Of a stretch of 64,000 bases of DNA, positions 46,101 through 58,188 are shown one piece after another. The notes beneath the pieces are model-generated. The model searched no databases. It was not told the origin of the DNA and worked only from the letters and a program-made list of their open reading frames with translations. The stretch comes from Limonium bicolor. Lineage: Eukaryota > Streptophyta > Magnoliopsida > Caryophyllales > Plumbaginaceae. The stretch lies in assembly GCA_023374045.1 (NCBI GenBank), contig CM041781.1, forward strand, positions 141,352,982 through 141,416,981, read 5' to 3'. A program made the translations under genes and the position numbers. Position 1 is the first letter of the stretch. The number at the start of each line of letters is the position of its first letter.

Positions 46101-47636
46101 CCGTGCGTTAGTGTATGTTGTGACTTTGTGTGATGTATGTGACTTGTTCAGTATGTGTTGTTATTGGATACTGTTATCCGTGTTGTTGAAATGAGATGTG
46201 ATCTTCCCTGATGTCTACCGAGAGTTAGTAACACTTTGTGAGGTATGTATGTGATAAGTTCCATGAGGGAACCTTAACCAATAAGTATATGTATGTATGG
46301 TGAGGAATCCAGTCGTTCCGGTCGCGCGTATTGTTTGGGAGTTGATGTATTATGTGAATTAACTCCCATCCTGTTATGTTAGGTTATTTCCTTCATTGGA
46401 TTTCGACCTCCCACTAGCTTAGCCAAAGCTTACCTACCCAACTTCAATCGGGTTAGGGGGAAAATCATGTGTAATGTTGGTAGGGTGTTGATGCCTAAGT
46501 TCGCTTCGACTCCGTCTTTATTATGTTATGGTTGTTTTTCCTCCTTGAATTACAACCACCCACAAGTTAACCAAGGCTTACCTACCTCATCATTATTGGA
46601 GCTAGGGGAAAATTGTGCAAGGTGCGATCAGTCTATATGAGGCCGCCACACCTAAGTAAAGAAAATGTATGTATGTTGTGCTCGGGCTTCTATCACCCGG
46701 CACTCCCTAAGTAAAGTTTATGTTCTCTAAGAAGAATGGAACTAAGTTGTGTGTATGTTATCAAGTGAAGTGTATGGTTATGTTGTGTGTGCTAATCTTG
46801 TGTTTGTGTCCTACTAATGGATGTTTGCTTTTAAGCATGAAGTATGTGTGTAGTGTAGTGTATGTTTAAATAAAATCAATCGCATGCTAAGACGACAATT
46901 AGTTGTGCGTGGCCCGGTAGCATGCGGGCTGCGGGATACCATACCAGCAAAGGTGCTGAGCCCTAGGGGGCCACCCTTTCTTCTCTTTCCTGTTTCAGGT
47001 ACAAGGAACTGGAGGCCGTTCGAGTGTAGGACGGGGTAGGTTAGTTGATTATGTGGGTAGTCATGAAAATGGTGGATGTGCTGTAGGTGTAGTAAGACCG
47101 AAATTGTATCGGCGTTAGTTGGTAATTACTCGGTACAGTTGTAATGTAAGTGTATAATGAAGTTGAACATGGAACGGATTAATGTGTAGTGGCTCGGGAG
47201 TTTAGTCATCATGACCGGTACGATGTATTATGTTAGCCTTGTTAGTCACGTGGGTGGCTAGCGGCGTGTAATACAATTAACAGAGTCATATCATGTATTG
47301 CAGTGTTGATATATGTGTTGTTGGATCTCATGATAATCAAGTTTATTTCAAAATGGTATATTTATCTTAATGTCATAATCACGGGATGCTGTCTATCAAT
47401 CATTAATTCAACCGTACCTGAATTTAATTCATAGTTGTGGTGTATAGTTTGTATATCACTATCTAGTATAATTATTAGTATCATGTATGTGGGTTTTACT
47501 GAGTTTCACTACACTTATACTCACATACGTTAACATAAACTTATCTGGTATGACTGTGAATTACCACATTACTGATGAATGTGTATGAGTACACTGTTAG
47601 TGCTAGTTGTTGTATTGTACGGTGTACGGTTTCGAG
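43159..47636 (+). repeat. Element D 5' LTR
   Basis: Collinear with 52673-56750 up to about 47268 (GGGTGGCTAGCGGCGTGTAA). The last 370 bp before the PBS do not match the end of the 3' LTR and lack the GGGGTGTTACA terminus. A candidate TATA box (TATAAATA, 43342) and a CT-rich leader-like stretch (43800-43890) are present. The palindrome array is at 45319-45494. Confidence 0.8.
45319..45494 (+). repeat. Palindrome array in D 5' LTR
   Basis: Three 34-base units lie at 45319, 45391 and 45461 (spacing 72 and 70). Each has GTCCGGGTTT at offset 0 and AAACCCGGAC at offset 24. The middle core at offset 12 is in the same sense as the third (AAACCCGGAC-like). In the first unit the middle core is eroded to AAATCGGTAC. 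Confidence 0.9.
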
Positions 47637-47646
47637 TGGTATCAGA
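47637..47646 (+). promoter_or_regulatory. Element D primer-binding site
   Basis: TGGTATCAGA, followed by CGAAGTATCGCTCTGATGAC, fits the initiator tRNA-Met site. The same text occurs on the minus strand in element E at 60815-60790. Confidence 0.8.
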
Positions 47647-50600
47647 CGAAGTATCGCTCTGATGACTGAATTACCGACTTAGGAAGTACCGAGTTAAGAG
47701 TTGCTGGGTTAAGGTGAGTGATAGAGTGAGAATACGCTAGTGAGGAAATGCAGTGTGTACTGGATACCTACAATATCCATCTCGCCCTCCACAAACCCTA
47801 TTTTATAACTTGGGAAGAACGCCAGAGAGATGGGAGTCATCTCTTACTCGGGAAAACCCGATCTGGCAGTTGATATTTACCTCTGTAAGTATGGAGAACC
47901 TGTCATACGGTAGATTCCGAAAGGTGTGAATCCCGAAGACGGTTTCCATCTGAACAATGTTTGCCGCATTTAATAGCGAAAAGTGAAGAATCTTATGCTT
48001 AAAGGAATAGAATTTCCGGCAACTGGGTCGACATGCGGAGCAGTCGAGAACAACCAGCTTGCAACGCACCCATCGTGCAACAGTGGAGAAGTGGAGTAAT
48101 GAAACCCGAGACGAGTGTCTACGGGATCATGAATGTTAACTAATATAGCAACGGTATACCAACCGATTAAGGAACTACAACGTAGTACGAGGAGGATACA
48201 ATACTAAGAAAAGGGGGTCTCCCAGAAAAGGGAAACACCCTAGTCAATGGTTATCATGTGAAGACAGTGAGAGGTACCCAGAAAATTTATTGTTAAGGCT
48301 GCAATCAAGTAAGGGCCAGCAAGGCCACTGATATTAGTGCGGATGAAAACAATACCGCAACCAATGTGTATTGAACCGATAACCAGCTAGCATGGCGCAC
48401 TTGCCATGGCAAGTGCTGCTATGACAAGGCTGTACGGAATTTTAAACAACTACCGGTACTTAGTAAAGTACCATGAAGTTAAGTGGGATTATCATAACCG
48501 TGGAAGGGCTTAATAGCCTGACCTCAATACTTGGAAATACACCAGTCAGCAGGAAGCTAGACTCGGTTAAGGCAAGGAAACGTTGTAAAACCAGGAGAAT
48601 TTTTCTTTCAACTTAAATCCATTTTCAAAACCTTTTTCAAAACCAGATTTTCTTTCAAACCCATTTTATTTCAATTCGACTTTTTCTTTAAACCAAACCA
48701 GAAGACCTACACGGGCCTCAGTGCCACATGGTAGGTAAGTTTTACCCAGTTACTTTTAAAATAACCGGATGGAAACCGGTAAACCCAAGGGTAACAACCC
48801 GAGGAATGGATTGAGTTCATAATAATACAACAGTGGATACATTTCCCTTGATTAAGTTCGGGAAGCATGGAATGCATATTATCACAGGATAATATAAGAG
48901 GAGTTGACAACAGAATACTTCACCTAGGCGTATGACGGACACTACGAGTGTACCAACAGTAATGTGGGACGACCGCACTCCGATAGGAGCTTGTGGGCCT
49001 GACAAACCTTCTTATGGGGTAGTCGGGTAAGTAGCAATGTATCAGTAGGATACCCCATGTATGTATACGAGTGGAGTCTGGAACACGGGAAGTAGTCGAC
49101 TCCATACTACGGTCCGAAGTAAAAGTCAGACAAGAGTAATAAACTACCATCGAATGGTTGAAGTAAAGGAACCCAGTTAAGTTAAGAGGACTAAAGGGAT
49201 TAGTGAGTTATTGCGAGGAAATGTTTAAGAATCTAGAAGTGTGAAGTGCACTGACTAGTAAGTAAAGACATCGCATATGTCTTAAGGATCTGGATGGATG
49301 AACACAATAGCTGGAGTAAGTACCCAGCCTATATATGGTGAGGCAGATGCCTACTATGGATATGTTAATGTGCAATGATCGGGATGAGACTCCCGAGATG
49401 ATCACTAGAGATATCAATCTCACTAAGGAGAATATTCAACCCAGCAAAGAACGCGGGGCGAAGTAGAAATTAAACATACCAATGAGTGCAAGCCAGATGA
49501 AAAGGCATAACCTAATAACACCCAGGAGTTATCCTTAAAAGGGTGTTTGGGTCAACAATGGTTGAACAAGATACGTGACAGAAACGCAAAGGCTGAAATT
49601 AACACCAAGTTTAAACACAAGTCGTCAGAGGGAAGTCTGACATCCTTGAAGGGGCATCCCATGAAAGGAACCGTGATACTACGACCTTGTCATGGAGCCC
49701 AATACCAATCTAAACCATGTAATGTGTGTGGACAGCCTACAACGGCAGAGCTCGAGGCAATAAGGCTTAAAAGCCACAAATCGAATGTGTTAAGAATGTT
49801 ATTGATCACAGAAGTTTACGTTATATAAGTAAGTAAGCGGATAACGAACCACTGCTTAAAGTGTGGGGACACCTCTTGATATTGTGAGACCGCAACAGCG
49901 GTAGTTATGTGAACTAAATTCAGAGAATGTGTTAAGAGTTGACCATGTTGTTACTACGAAAAGAAGTATTCGTACCAGTTGTGCAGACGGAAAGGGTGAT
50001 AAGCCTAATGGCAACCACCATAGGTGTGGGATGCTAGATGTGTAATGAACAACGCTCAAGGAGCATAGAGGCTCGAAGAGTAGAGTATTCAGCAGTCAGC
50101 CGAATAAGTGGCAAAACACAGTGTAATAGCGGAAGCTAATATAATAGCGGATGCAGTGTAAGTAATGTTATACAATGAGTAAGAGCACGGTGCGCAGTAA
50201 GCGACCGTTGCATAAGTATTGTTAAATAATAATGTGGCAAATAAGACTAGTTATGAGTGAAACTCAATGGGCATACAAGGTAAGTGATAACAAACCGACT
50301 GGGCAATAAGCCAATGGTCGGTACTATGTGATAAGGAACACAGTGTGAATTCCTATTGCAATCGCACAAGAGATTTACTGTCAAGAGTTTACGCCTCTGC
50401 ACTCTGTATGACTGAGTGTTTTGGTATTGCACTTGCGCGGTAATGATCGAGTGTGATAGCTAGGAAGTTTGGGTAATGTCAATTGTGATGGAGGAACAAG
50501 AATTATGGTGTGATAAAACCGATGCATAAGAGAAGCACGGTCGTACCAATCAAAGGGTACTTGATTGGCATAAGTGACTACAATAACACGATTGTTAAAT

Positions 50601-52659
50601 ATCGGTATGGAATATACCTCAAGTGTTGGAAATAAACGACAGAGTACTACACAATAGGTAGTAGCTCAAACGTAACCGACAGTAAGTCGGAAGAAATTAA
50701 GTAAATCAGTGTGGAATACAGTAAATTATTATGGAAGTAAATAGAAAGTTTGTAACTCACCGAACTCGCTCTTGGTAAGAAATACCACGCGTCGGTTGAG
50801 AAATCGTTATTACCAAGATGAAGGTGATAATCGAAGATATACAATACAGTAAGAATAATGAAGGGGGCAAACTAAGCTCGAAGTTATCAAGAGTCGCGCA
50901 GCAGAAACTAGTGAGCCAGCGATTCAAGAGTTGGATGTGCGTTGTGAACATGAGTGAATGGCAATTATTAACGCCTAGAAGTTTCACAGGCCAGAATCGA
51001 AACTGGTTATGAATTAAATAAGCTCTAAGGAGAATTCTTGGTTGGGACTAAACCGCCAATATGGCTAAGACCCTCAAACCAGAACACATTGTGTAATAAA
51101 CCGCGTGGAGATAAATCACTTCACGACGGTAGGACGTTACAAACCAGTGGTTAAGTGATTGATTACGTGGGCGTAATCCCTTTTAAGGGGGTAGAGCGCG
51201 AAACCGTTTAGTGTGTTTTACCGTACAAGTGTACGTGAACAATGGTGTGCATAGCACAAAATAATTTGTTTTGATGATTGGTGTGTGTGTTACATAAACA
51301 TACACATTCATGGTGTAATTGTGGTAATTGCGCACAGAAGATGCGAATACCATTGTGATAAGTGTGTTATTGTGTTAACGGATGTATGTGAAAGTATAAG
51401 TGTAAGGGAGTAGAAAAACTCCGGGGAACTAAAACCCCGATAGTATATGGTCATATGATATCAAATGTAATATGTGTATTATACTTTGATAAAAAAAATA
51501 TATATATATATGTGTATATATACAGTGTTGTGATTTATGGAGAGGTATGACACCAATACAGAACCTAGTAAGAATTAAATTCCCTAGGTAACTTGGATTA
51601 AGTTGAATTTGGAGGATGATTGATAGACGGAGTTCTATCCCTTGGAGATGTAATGATTATGACTAGATGGATTAAAAGATAGAAAATGGTATATGCTTGA
51701 ATTAGTTGTTGTTTGAAAATGAAGTGGGAGGTGAAACTTGATTATCATGAGATCAAGGGAAGCCGAACACAAATTGGGGTGGAAAGATAGTTCAACACTG
51801 ATGCTGATCACATTAGTGTTGGATGATTCTTGAAACTCCCTATAAGTGGTCACAAATAACCACATCAAGAATAAGATGCAGTTAGCAATAATTGGACTTG
51901 GAGTTGTATTGTGTTTTCAAAGAATTTTAAGTTGTGGTTTCAGATTTTCAATTGGTATTTTCAAGACTTCAATTAATATTCTAAGATTCTTAAGTGGTAT
52001 TTTCAAAGGAAGGACTACTTTTACTTGACCTTGTAAAAAGGATTTCAACTGGTATTTTCCAATAAAGGATTTCATTCTACTTAACCTCATATAGAGTATT
52101 TTCGTATTACTTGCTCACGAGCTGAGGACGTACAAGCCTTTGTCTTCGGACCGGTGACATGAGAAGTATATTTTAAAGATGTATGCAATTGTTTTGATCT
52201 CCCAAAAGAACGGGGACCAGAGTGTCCATCGCGACCGGTTCTGCGGGATCACAGTGTATATGTACTCAACATGGGTCTCGAACCCATGAAGAGATGGAAA
52301 AGGAATTTCTGGTTGATATACATGCTATGACATGTTGTGTGGTATGTGTAATAATTATTATTTTGACCTTGAGTCCTAATGTGGTTAAGTTCTGCAAGGT
52401 TGTTATGTTACCCAGACCTGAGAGTTTGAGGGTTGTTATGCAAGTACAATGTTGTTAAGATACCCGGACCGTTGGTCCTGAGGTTATCATATAAGTATGT
52501 TATGTTATGTATGGATGTGGATATGTTACCCGGACCGTTAAGTCCGAGGTTGTGATGTAAAGTATGTTGGGTAATGGAAGTTTTTTATTTACAAGTAATC
52601 CCCGTGTTCTAATTCAAATGATGCTTGGGAAGTGTGAACTTCGAGGACGAAGTTCTTTT
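47647..52659 (+). mobile_element. Element D internal region, no intact coding sequence
   Basis: About 47637-48150 is homologous to the interior of E (60815-60286, opposite strand). The rest has only short ORFs. A C-x2-C word (PCNVCGQPT, about 49711-49740) hints at a gag zinc knuckle but is not convincing. Segment 50381-50452 matches element F (about 63170-63110, opposite strand). A second PPT-like text, CCCTTTTAAGGGGGTAGAG, lies at 51180-51198. Repeats of CCCGGACCGTT(A/G)G with a GTCC(T/G)AGGTT word occur at 52410-52545. Confidence 0.6.
51489..51512. repeat. AT microsatellite
   Basis: An A-run followed by alternating TA of about ten repeats, then GTGTATATATA. It is an ordinary simple repeat inside element D. 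Confidence 0.85.
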
Positions 52660-52672
52660 AAGGGGGGTAGAT
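52660..52672 (+). promoter_or_regulatory. Element D polypurine tract
   Basis: AAGGGGGGTAGAT directly precedes the 3' LTR start TGAAATACCCC at 52673. The TRIM at 1099-1553 uses an almost identical tract. Confidence 0.85.
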
Positions 52673-55600
52673 TGAAATACCCCAAACCTTAATATGTTAA
52701 TTAATTGTGTAATTATGATTTTCAAAGGCTAATTAAGTCCTTAAGATCATTGGTGAAGAAATAAAACCAAAAGAAAAGAAAATGCGTAAAAGTCACAAAA
52801 CGTGAAAACGCATATTTAATTATTTTAGGAGGTATATAACCTTCACTAGGGTTATAATATATTTTTATACCCTAGTTACACACTAAGAACATGTGAAAAA
52901 ATAATTCCAGAAGAAAACGGATCCAATAATGCGTTAAAACGCTAACGGAGTCTTAAAGCGCGTTTTTCGAGAAAACTCGAAAACGTGACTTTAAATAGTC
53001 AAACGACCCCGTAAAAATTATAGTTGATTATATAACTATAATTAAACATTAATGGATGACTAAGAGCTATTAAAATTAAAGAAACGAGAAAAATCCGAAA
53101 AACGGGCCTGGTTAGTGAATAGTGCTAAACCGGGTAAATTAACGAGCGTTTTCTGTAAAAGACGAAAACGCTCCAGCTTACATATACATGTGGGCCGGTT
53201 TTTATAAGTAGTCAACACTCCCCCTCTCTTAATTTGTAAACTAGCTAATTGGCAAAAAGAAAGAGAAAAAAACAAAAGGAAAAGCAAAAAGGTGTAAAGT
53301 AGCTTTTCTCCCTCTCTCCTCTCATTTTTTCCCCTCACGTACTGCCTCTCTCTTTTTCTTCTCTTCTGCCGATTTCTTCTTCCTCTCTTCTACTGGAAGC
53401 GATTTTGAGCTTCCTTCCATGGCAGCCCACACTCCCTTGCTCACCTAGGCCACATTACTACTCCAATCAAAAATAAATTACATATTTGAACTCCTCTCAT
53501 CAAGGGCTTCATTTCTATCTTTTCAAAATCTCCATTGGTGGAAGTTCATCTCCATGGGTATATCCCATTTGAAGAGAAAATTACATATCTTGAAGCTTGG
53601 AGGCTCCTCTTTCATTCAAGGTAAAAATATCCAAGAAAAACCCACCTTTCCTTCATTTCTTGGTATGACCGATTTTGCCCCATTCTTATTCCTTGTTCCT
53701 CCTTGTTTGAGTTATTCTACAAGGCTCCAATGGTGGTTCGGGAGTCCTCCTTTGATTCATGACCAAAAGTCATTCTAGGGTTTCAAGGTAATCTCTCCTT
53801 TTTGTGCTCTAAGCACCCCTCCTTGTAACCTAGCTCAATTAATAAGTCTAGAGTAATATTTAGTGCCTAATTCCTCATTTGAATATTGATGTTTGAGGTT
53901 GGCAAGTGGTTGGCCAACTTGGCCGATTGTGACCAAGGAAGAGAAGGGGAGAAATGGAAGAAAAGCTTGTGAAATTAAGGTAATTAAACTACCTTGGTGC
54001 TTATGTAATTGTTCTAGAATATTGGGATTGGGTAACGTAAATAATGAACCCAAAATAAGTGAGGCAATGTATTTTAATGAGGTTGTAGGGAGTTGTGAAT
54101 TGTTGTTTGAGTTTAAGGCCTTAGAGCCAAGTAAATTGAGTATATATGTTGATAATGTTGTTTGAGGAGATTTTATGGAATTATGTATGCTGGTAGGACC
54201 CCTTGTGGGTGTGGCTAGATTAGGATGAATGTGGATGAAAATTTGGTGATAAGATGAGTTTTGGACAATGCTAGAAAAGCAACGGAGTTATGGCGAAATT
54301 TTGGTAGAAAATGAGTGTTTTGATGATGGCTTGGTGAATGGGAGAACCTTGGTGTTTGTAGTGTTGAGTAGAGTGGTTTAATAGCCTTGAAATGGTATTT
54401 GGAAGCTAGGAGAGAAGGATGAAAATCTGTAGCAATTACATATGAGGAGCTTAGAAATGCTAGAAAAGAATTAGCGTTTATAACTTGTGAAACAAGGAGT
54501 GAATGTGGTTTTGGGAGTGATTTTATGTAGGAATGATTTGTAATGCATTGGTGGATTTAGTAAGGTTGGTGGAAGGTTGTGAAACGTCTGAAGAAGTTTA
54601 AATGCACCGCTGTGCATAATGCATCAGAGGGAATAGAAAATGTTGTGAATTTGAACAAGAATTGGGTGGTGAATTGGACCAACGTTTTAGGAGTATTTAA
54701 GGAGTTTTTTAGTGTGTTTAAACATGTGGAAAGTTTAGGAAATGATTAGAGGTGAATTAGGGGTTGAAAACTGATCAAAAACTGTAAATTTTGACAGTTC
54801 CAGAGGTGGTCCGGGTTTGCAAATCGGTACGCAAACCCGGACCATAGCAAAAACATGGCAGAAGACCATCCCAGGGGGTGGTCCGGGTTTGTAAACCCGG
54901 ACACAAACCCGGACCACATGAAAAATTGTCCAGAAAGTGAAATCTGGTTGGTCCGGGTTTGTAACCCCGGACACAACCCCGGACCATGCTAAAAACTTAC
55001 CAGAATGTGTTTTAAAGTGTTGTTATGATGGAGAAGTGAATGGTAATGGTTTTAGATGTTGACTAGGCCTTGTTTGGTGAGTTTTAAAGGCCTTAAGGTG
55101 TGAAAAGTGTTAGGTTGGATGTGAGAAAGTTGTGAGTTAAGTACACAAAGCTAAACCGAAACAAGGATAACGGGTTAAGTACGGGAGTAGAAATTTACAT
55201 ACCGTAAGATTTTGATGTTAATGAAAATATTTGAAATAATACCAGTTGTTGGAAAACTACCCGGGGAGCGTGAGGTGACGCGTTGGAGTAAGTCCTCGGG
55301 AACACGGTAGAGTAACCCATGGTGTAAGGTATGGTTTTCTTGCAACCTGTGTCCTACCGGATTACACCGGCTTGTATGCCAATGTGTTTTTCTGTGTGTT
55401 TGCCACCTTGCAAGATAAAGCATGAAATGAGTTTATAGTAATTCATTATTGTGGCGTAATTAATTCCGATACCGCTTAACCTTAATTATGTGTTAAATAA
55501 TAGTTAACCGACCTTAGGTTCACATAAGAGATCGGTATTCGGAATAAACGTCCCAACCCACGAACGTTCTAACTACGGCTATCGTGCGTTAGTGTATGTT

Positions 55601-56830
55601 GTGACTTTGTTGATGTATGTGACTTGTTCAGTATGTGTTGTTATTGGATACGTTATCCGTGTTGTTGAAATGAGATGTGATTTTCCCTGATGTGTCTAAC
55701 CGAGTTAGTAACACTTTGTGAGGTATGTATGTGATAAGTTCCATGAGGGAACCTTAACCAATAAGTATATGTTATGTATGGTGAGGAATCCGGTCGTTCC
55801 GGTCGCGCGTATTGTTTGGGAGTTGATGTATATATGTGAATTAACTCCCATCCTGTTATGTTAGGGTTTTCCTTCATTGGATTTCGACCTCCCACTAGCT
55901 TAGCCAAAGCTTACCTACCCAACTTCCAATCGGGTTAGGGGAAATCATGTGTAATGTTGGTAGGTGTTGATGCCTAAGTTCGCTTCGACTCCCTCTTTAT
56001 TATGTTACGGTGTTTTTCCTCCTTGAATTACAACCACCCACAAGCTTAACCAAGGCTTACCTACCTCATCATTATTGGAGCTAGGGGGAAATTGTGCAAG
56101 GTGTGATCGGTCCTATATGAGGCCGCCACACCTAAGTAAAGAAAATGTATGTATGTTGTGCTCGGGCTTCTATCACCCCGGCACTCCCTAAGTAAGTTTA
56201 TGTTCTCTAAGAAGAATGGAACTAAGTTGTGTGTATGTTATCAAGTGAAGTGTGGGTTATGTTGTGTGTGCTAATCTTGTGTTTGTGTCCAACTAATGGA
56301 TGTTTGCTTTTAAGCATGAAGTATGTGTGTAGTTGTGTATGTTTAAATAAAATCAATCGCATGCTAAGACGACATTAGTTGTGCGTGGCCCGGTAGCATG
56401 CGGGCTGCGGGATTACCATACCAGCAAGGTGCTGAGCCCCTGGGGGGCCACCCTTTCTTCTCTTTCCTGTTTCAGGTACAAGGAACTGGAGGCCGTTCGA
56501 GAGTAGGACGGGGTAGTTGATTGTATGTGGGTAGTCATGAAAATTGTGGATGTGCTGTAGGTGTAGTAAGACCGAAATTGTATCGGCGTTAGTTGGTAAT
56601 TACTCGGTACAGTTGTAATGTAAGTGTATAATGAATGTTGAACATGGAACGGGATTAATGTGTAGTTGCTCGGGAGTTTAGTCCATCAGACCGGTACGAT
56701 GTATGTATGTTAGCCTTGTTAGTCACGTGGGTGGCTAACGACGTGTAACACCAAGGAGTTAAGTTATGTTGTGAGTTATGATTTCCGCTGCAAGTGTTGT
56801 TAAGTGTGTTTTTGTAGTTGGGGTGTTACA
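52673..56830 (+). repeat. Element D 3' LTR (4.2 kb)
   Basis: It starts TGAAATACCCC and ends GTTGGGGTGTTACA at the junction with C's RT. It is collinear with the 5' LTR with many small indels. The palindrome array is conserved at 54809, 54881 and 54951. Confidence 0.85.
54809..54984 (+). repeat. Palindrome array in D 3' LTR
   Basis: Three 34-base units lie at the same 72- and 70-bp spacing as in the 5' LTR. Here the first unit starts GTCCGGGTTT, where the 5' LTR has GTCCAGGTTT. Unit 2 ends AAACCCGGAC, where the 5' LTR has AAACCCGGGC. The third unit carries AACCCCGGAC as its last core. Confidence 0.88.
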
Positions 56831-57310
56831 TTCTCACTTTCCGTTAGACTTCTTTACTATAACCACATTTGCGAACCATCTGGGATATGTAACTCTCTGA
56901 TAAAACCTACCTGTAGCAGTCTTTAAATTTCTTCCCGGGCGGCCCGGTCCCTTTCTGCCCAATTTCCTCTTCCTTTGGCGGATCACCGGTGTGCTGGATC
57001 CACGTGGAGGTTATGCTGGATATCGCATGGGTCTATTTCGGGCATTTTCTTCTGTGCTCCAAGCAAACGTGGCCCATCTTTTTTCCAGGAATCTTGTTAG
57101 ATGGGTTTGTTCTCCGCTGTCAAAGGTATTTCCAATTTTAAAGAATTTGTTGGGGTCAGTTCGTAGTGGTACCTCTTTTGGGAGATTAGTGGGAGCCTTA
57201 TACCACTCGGCTGTCTCGTCATGAAGGGGAAGTTTTCCCTTGAACTCCTTCTCGGATCCAACGGTCTTGACCGTCTCTTCTCCCGAAGGTCTTCCATGAT
57301 TCGCACCTCA
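56831..57310 (-). pseudogene. Element C reverse transcriptase, N-terminal part
   Basis: The minus strand encodes, with several frame changes, residues matching the start of Tat RT: FAWSTEEMPEIDPCDIQHN, HVDPAHR, AAREEI, RLLQVGFIRE and ANVVIVKKSNGK. The last word ends at the D junction and continues at 43153 with MCIDFTDLNKA. Stops and shifts make it non-functional. Confidence 0.78.
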
Positions 57311-57416
57311 CATACCCGGGCTACTTTCTGGGATTCCCCTTACTGTGATGACTTCCCGGATCTGGTTAGGTACTTCATCTTCAGAAGTTGGGTGCTACAT
57401 ATGGCTCTGAAAGCGT

Positions 57417-57740
57417 TTATCCCTGGCAGCCCAAGGTACATGTTATACCCGGAGAGTCTGAGAAGAATGAACCGTCAACTTTTTCCGTGCGTGTCTCATC
57501 CCCCTGTCCTAGGGTAATGGTTGAAGTCGATGCTCCCTGTAGACTTAGCCGAGATTTCTCCCACAAAATCCCCCAGTACGGCTGAGTAGGGTTTGATCTT
57601 GTCTTCCGGTATTTCAACCTTTTTCGCCGCCTCCACAGAAATGATGTTTGCCCCTGCTCCGCTGTCGACCAAGGTTCCTCAATCACACGGTCGTTCACTT
57701 GAGCCCTTATGACAAGTGGGTCATTATGCGGGTACAAGAC
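57417..57740 (-). pseudogene. Element C protease remnant
   Basis: PHNDPLVIRAQVNDRVIEE (57732-57676) is the usual Tat protease opening. The aspartic protease active site VDSGAGANII follows in a shifted frame at 57669-57640. Retroelement proteases of this type cut the gag-pol polyprotein as homodimers. One frame change lies between the two pieces. Confidence 0.82.
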
Positions 57741-57889
57741 TGCGTCCTCATCATCCTTGGTGAAGTAGATTGGGGGGAGCTTTTGATGCTTGGCAACCTT
57801 CTTGTCTGGAAGCTCTCGGTGGACCTCGTGGACGTGTCTTTTCCTTTTGTTGGGGGTCAGGGGTCCTACCTTCGAGAATAGCCCTGTGA

Positions 57890-58130
57890 ATGTTCTTAAG
57901 GAGAGTTTGTTAGTTTCTTATTTTGTTGTACTAGCGCTATTTATTGTGAGTTCATAATATGAAAAATTTTCATTGAGACGAAAGCATTTATTTTATATAT
58001 ATAGCGACAAAAGAACTTTCGTGGAACAGTAACGAGCCACAGCCTCCTATGGGGTACAAAGGTGACTCTTCCTCCCGAAGGGACATCTTGCACTCTTCCC
58101 CAAAGAGTTATCCTGGACGATCTACAGACC
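57890..58130 (-). other. AT-rich spacer between C gag and protease
   Basis: A clearly AT-richer island (TTTATTTTATATATATAGCG near 57987-58006) separates gag from protease. On the minus strand it ends TTCACAG before GGCTATTCTCG, a possible 3' splice site. It could be an intron, a decayed linker or a small insertion. Confidence 0.35.
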
Positions 58131-58188
58131 TGTGATTACTCCAAAGGACTTGCTGTGATCCAACTCGGGGTGGACCTCTTCTTCTGAC

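Larger units (their letters stand above)
43159..56830 (+). mobile_element. Element D: Tekay/Del-like LTR retrotransposon, inserted in C
   Basis: LTRs start TGAAATACCCCAAACC at 43159 and 52673. The PBS TGGTATCAGA is at 47637 and the PPT AAGGGGGGTAGAT at 52660-52672. The text before the PPT, AACTTCGAGGACGAAGTTC, is the usual end of Tekay/Del chromovirus pol regions. The insertion splits the RT of C. The flanks CATAT (43154-43158) and CATTC (56829 on, if the LTR ends TGTTA) form an imperfect target duplication. The 5-kb interior has no recognisable pol domain, so D is non-autonomous or badly decayed. Confidence 0.85.

Noticed and set aside
49547..49828. Gag zinc-finger gene in element D
   Set aside because: Only a C-x2-C pair is seen, without the following His and Cys at knuckle spacing.
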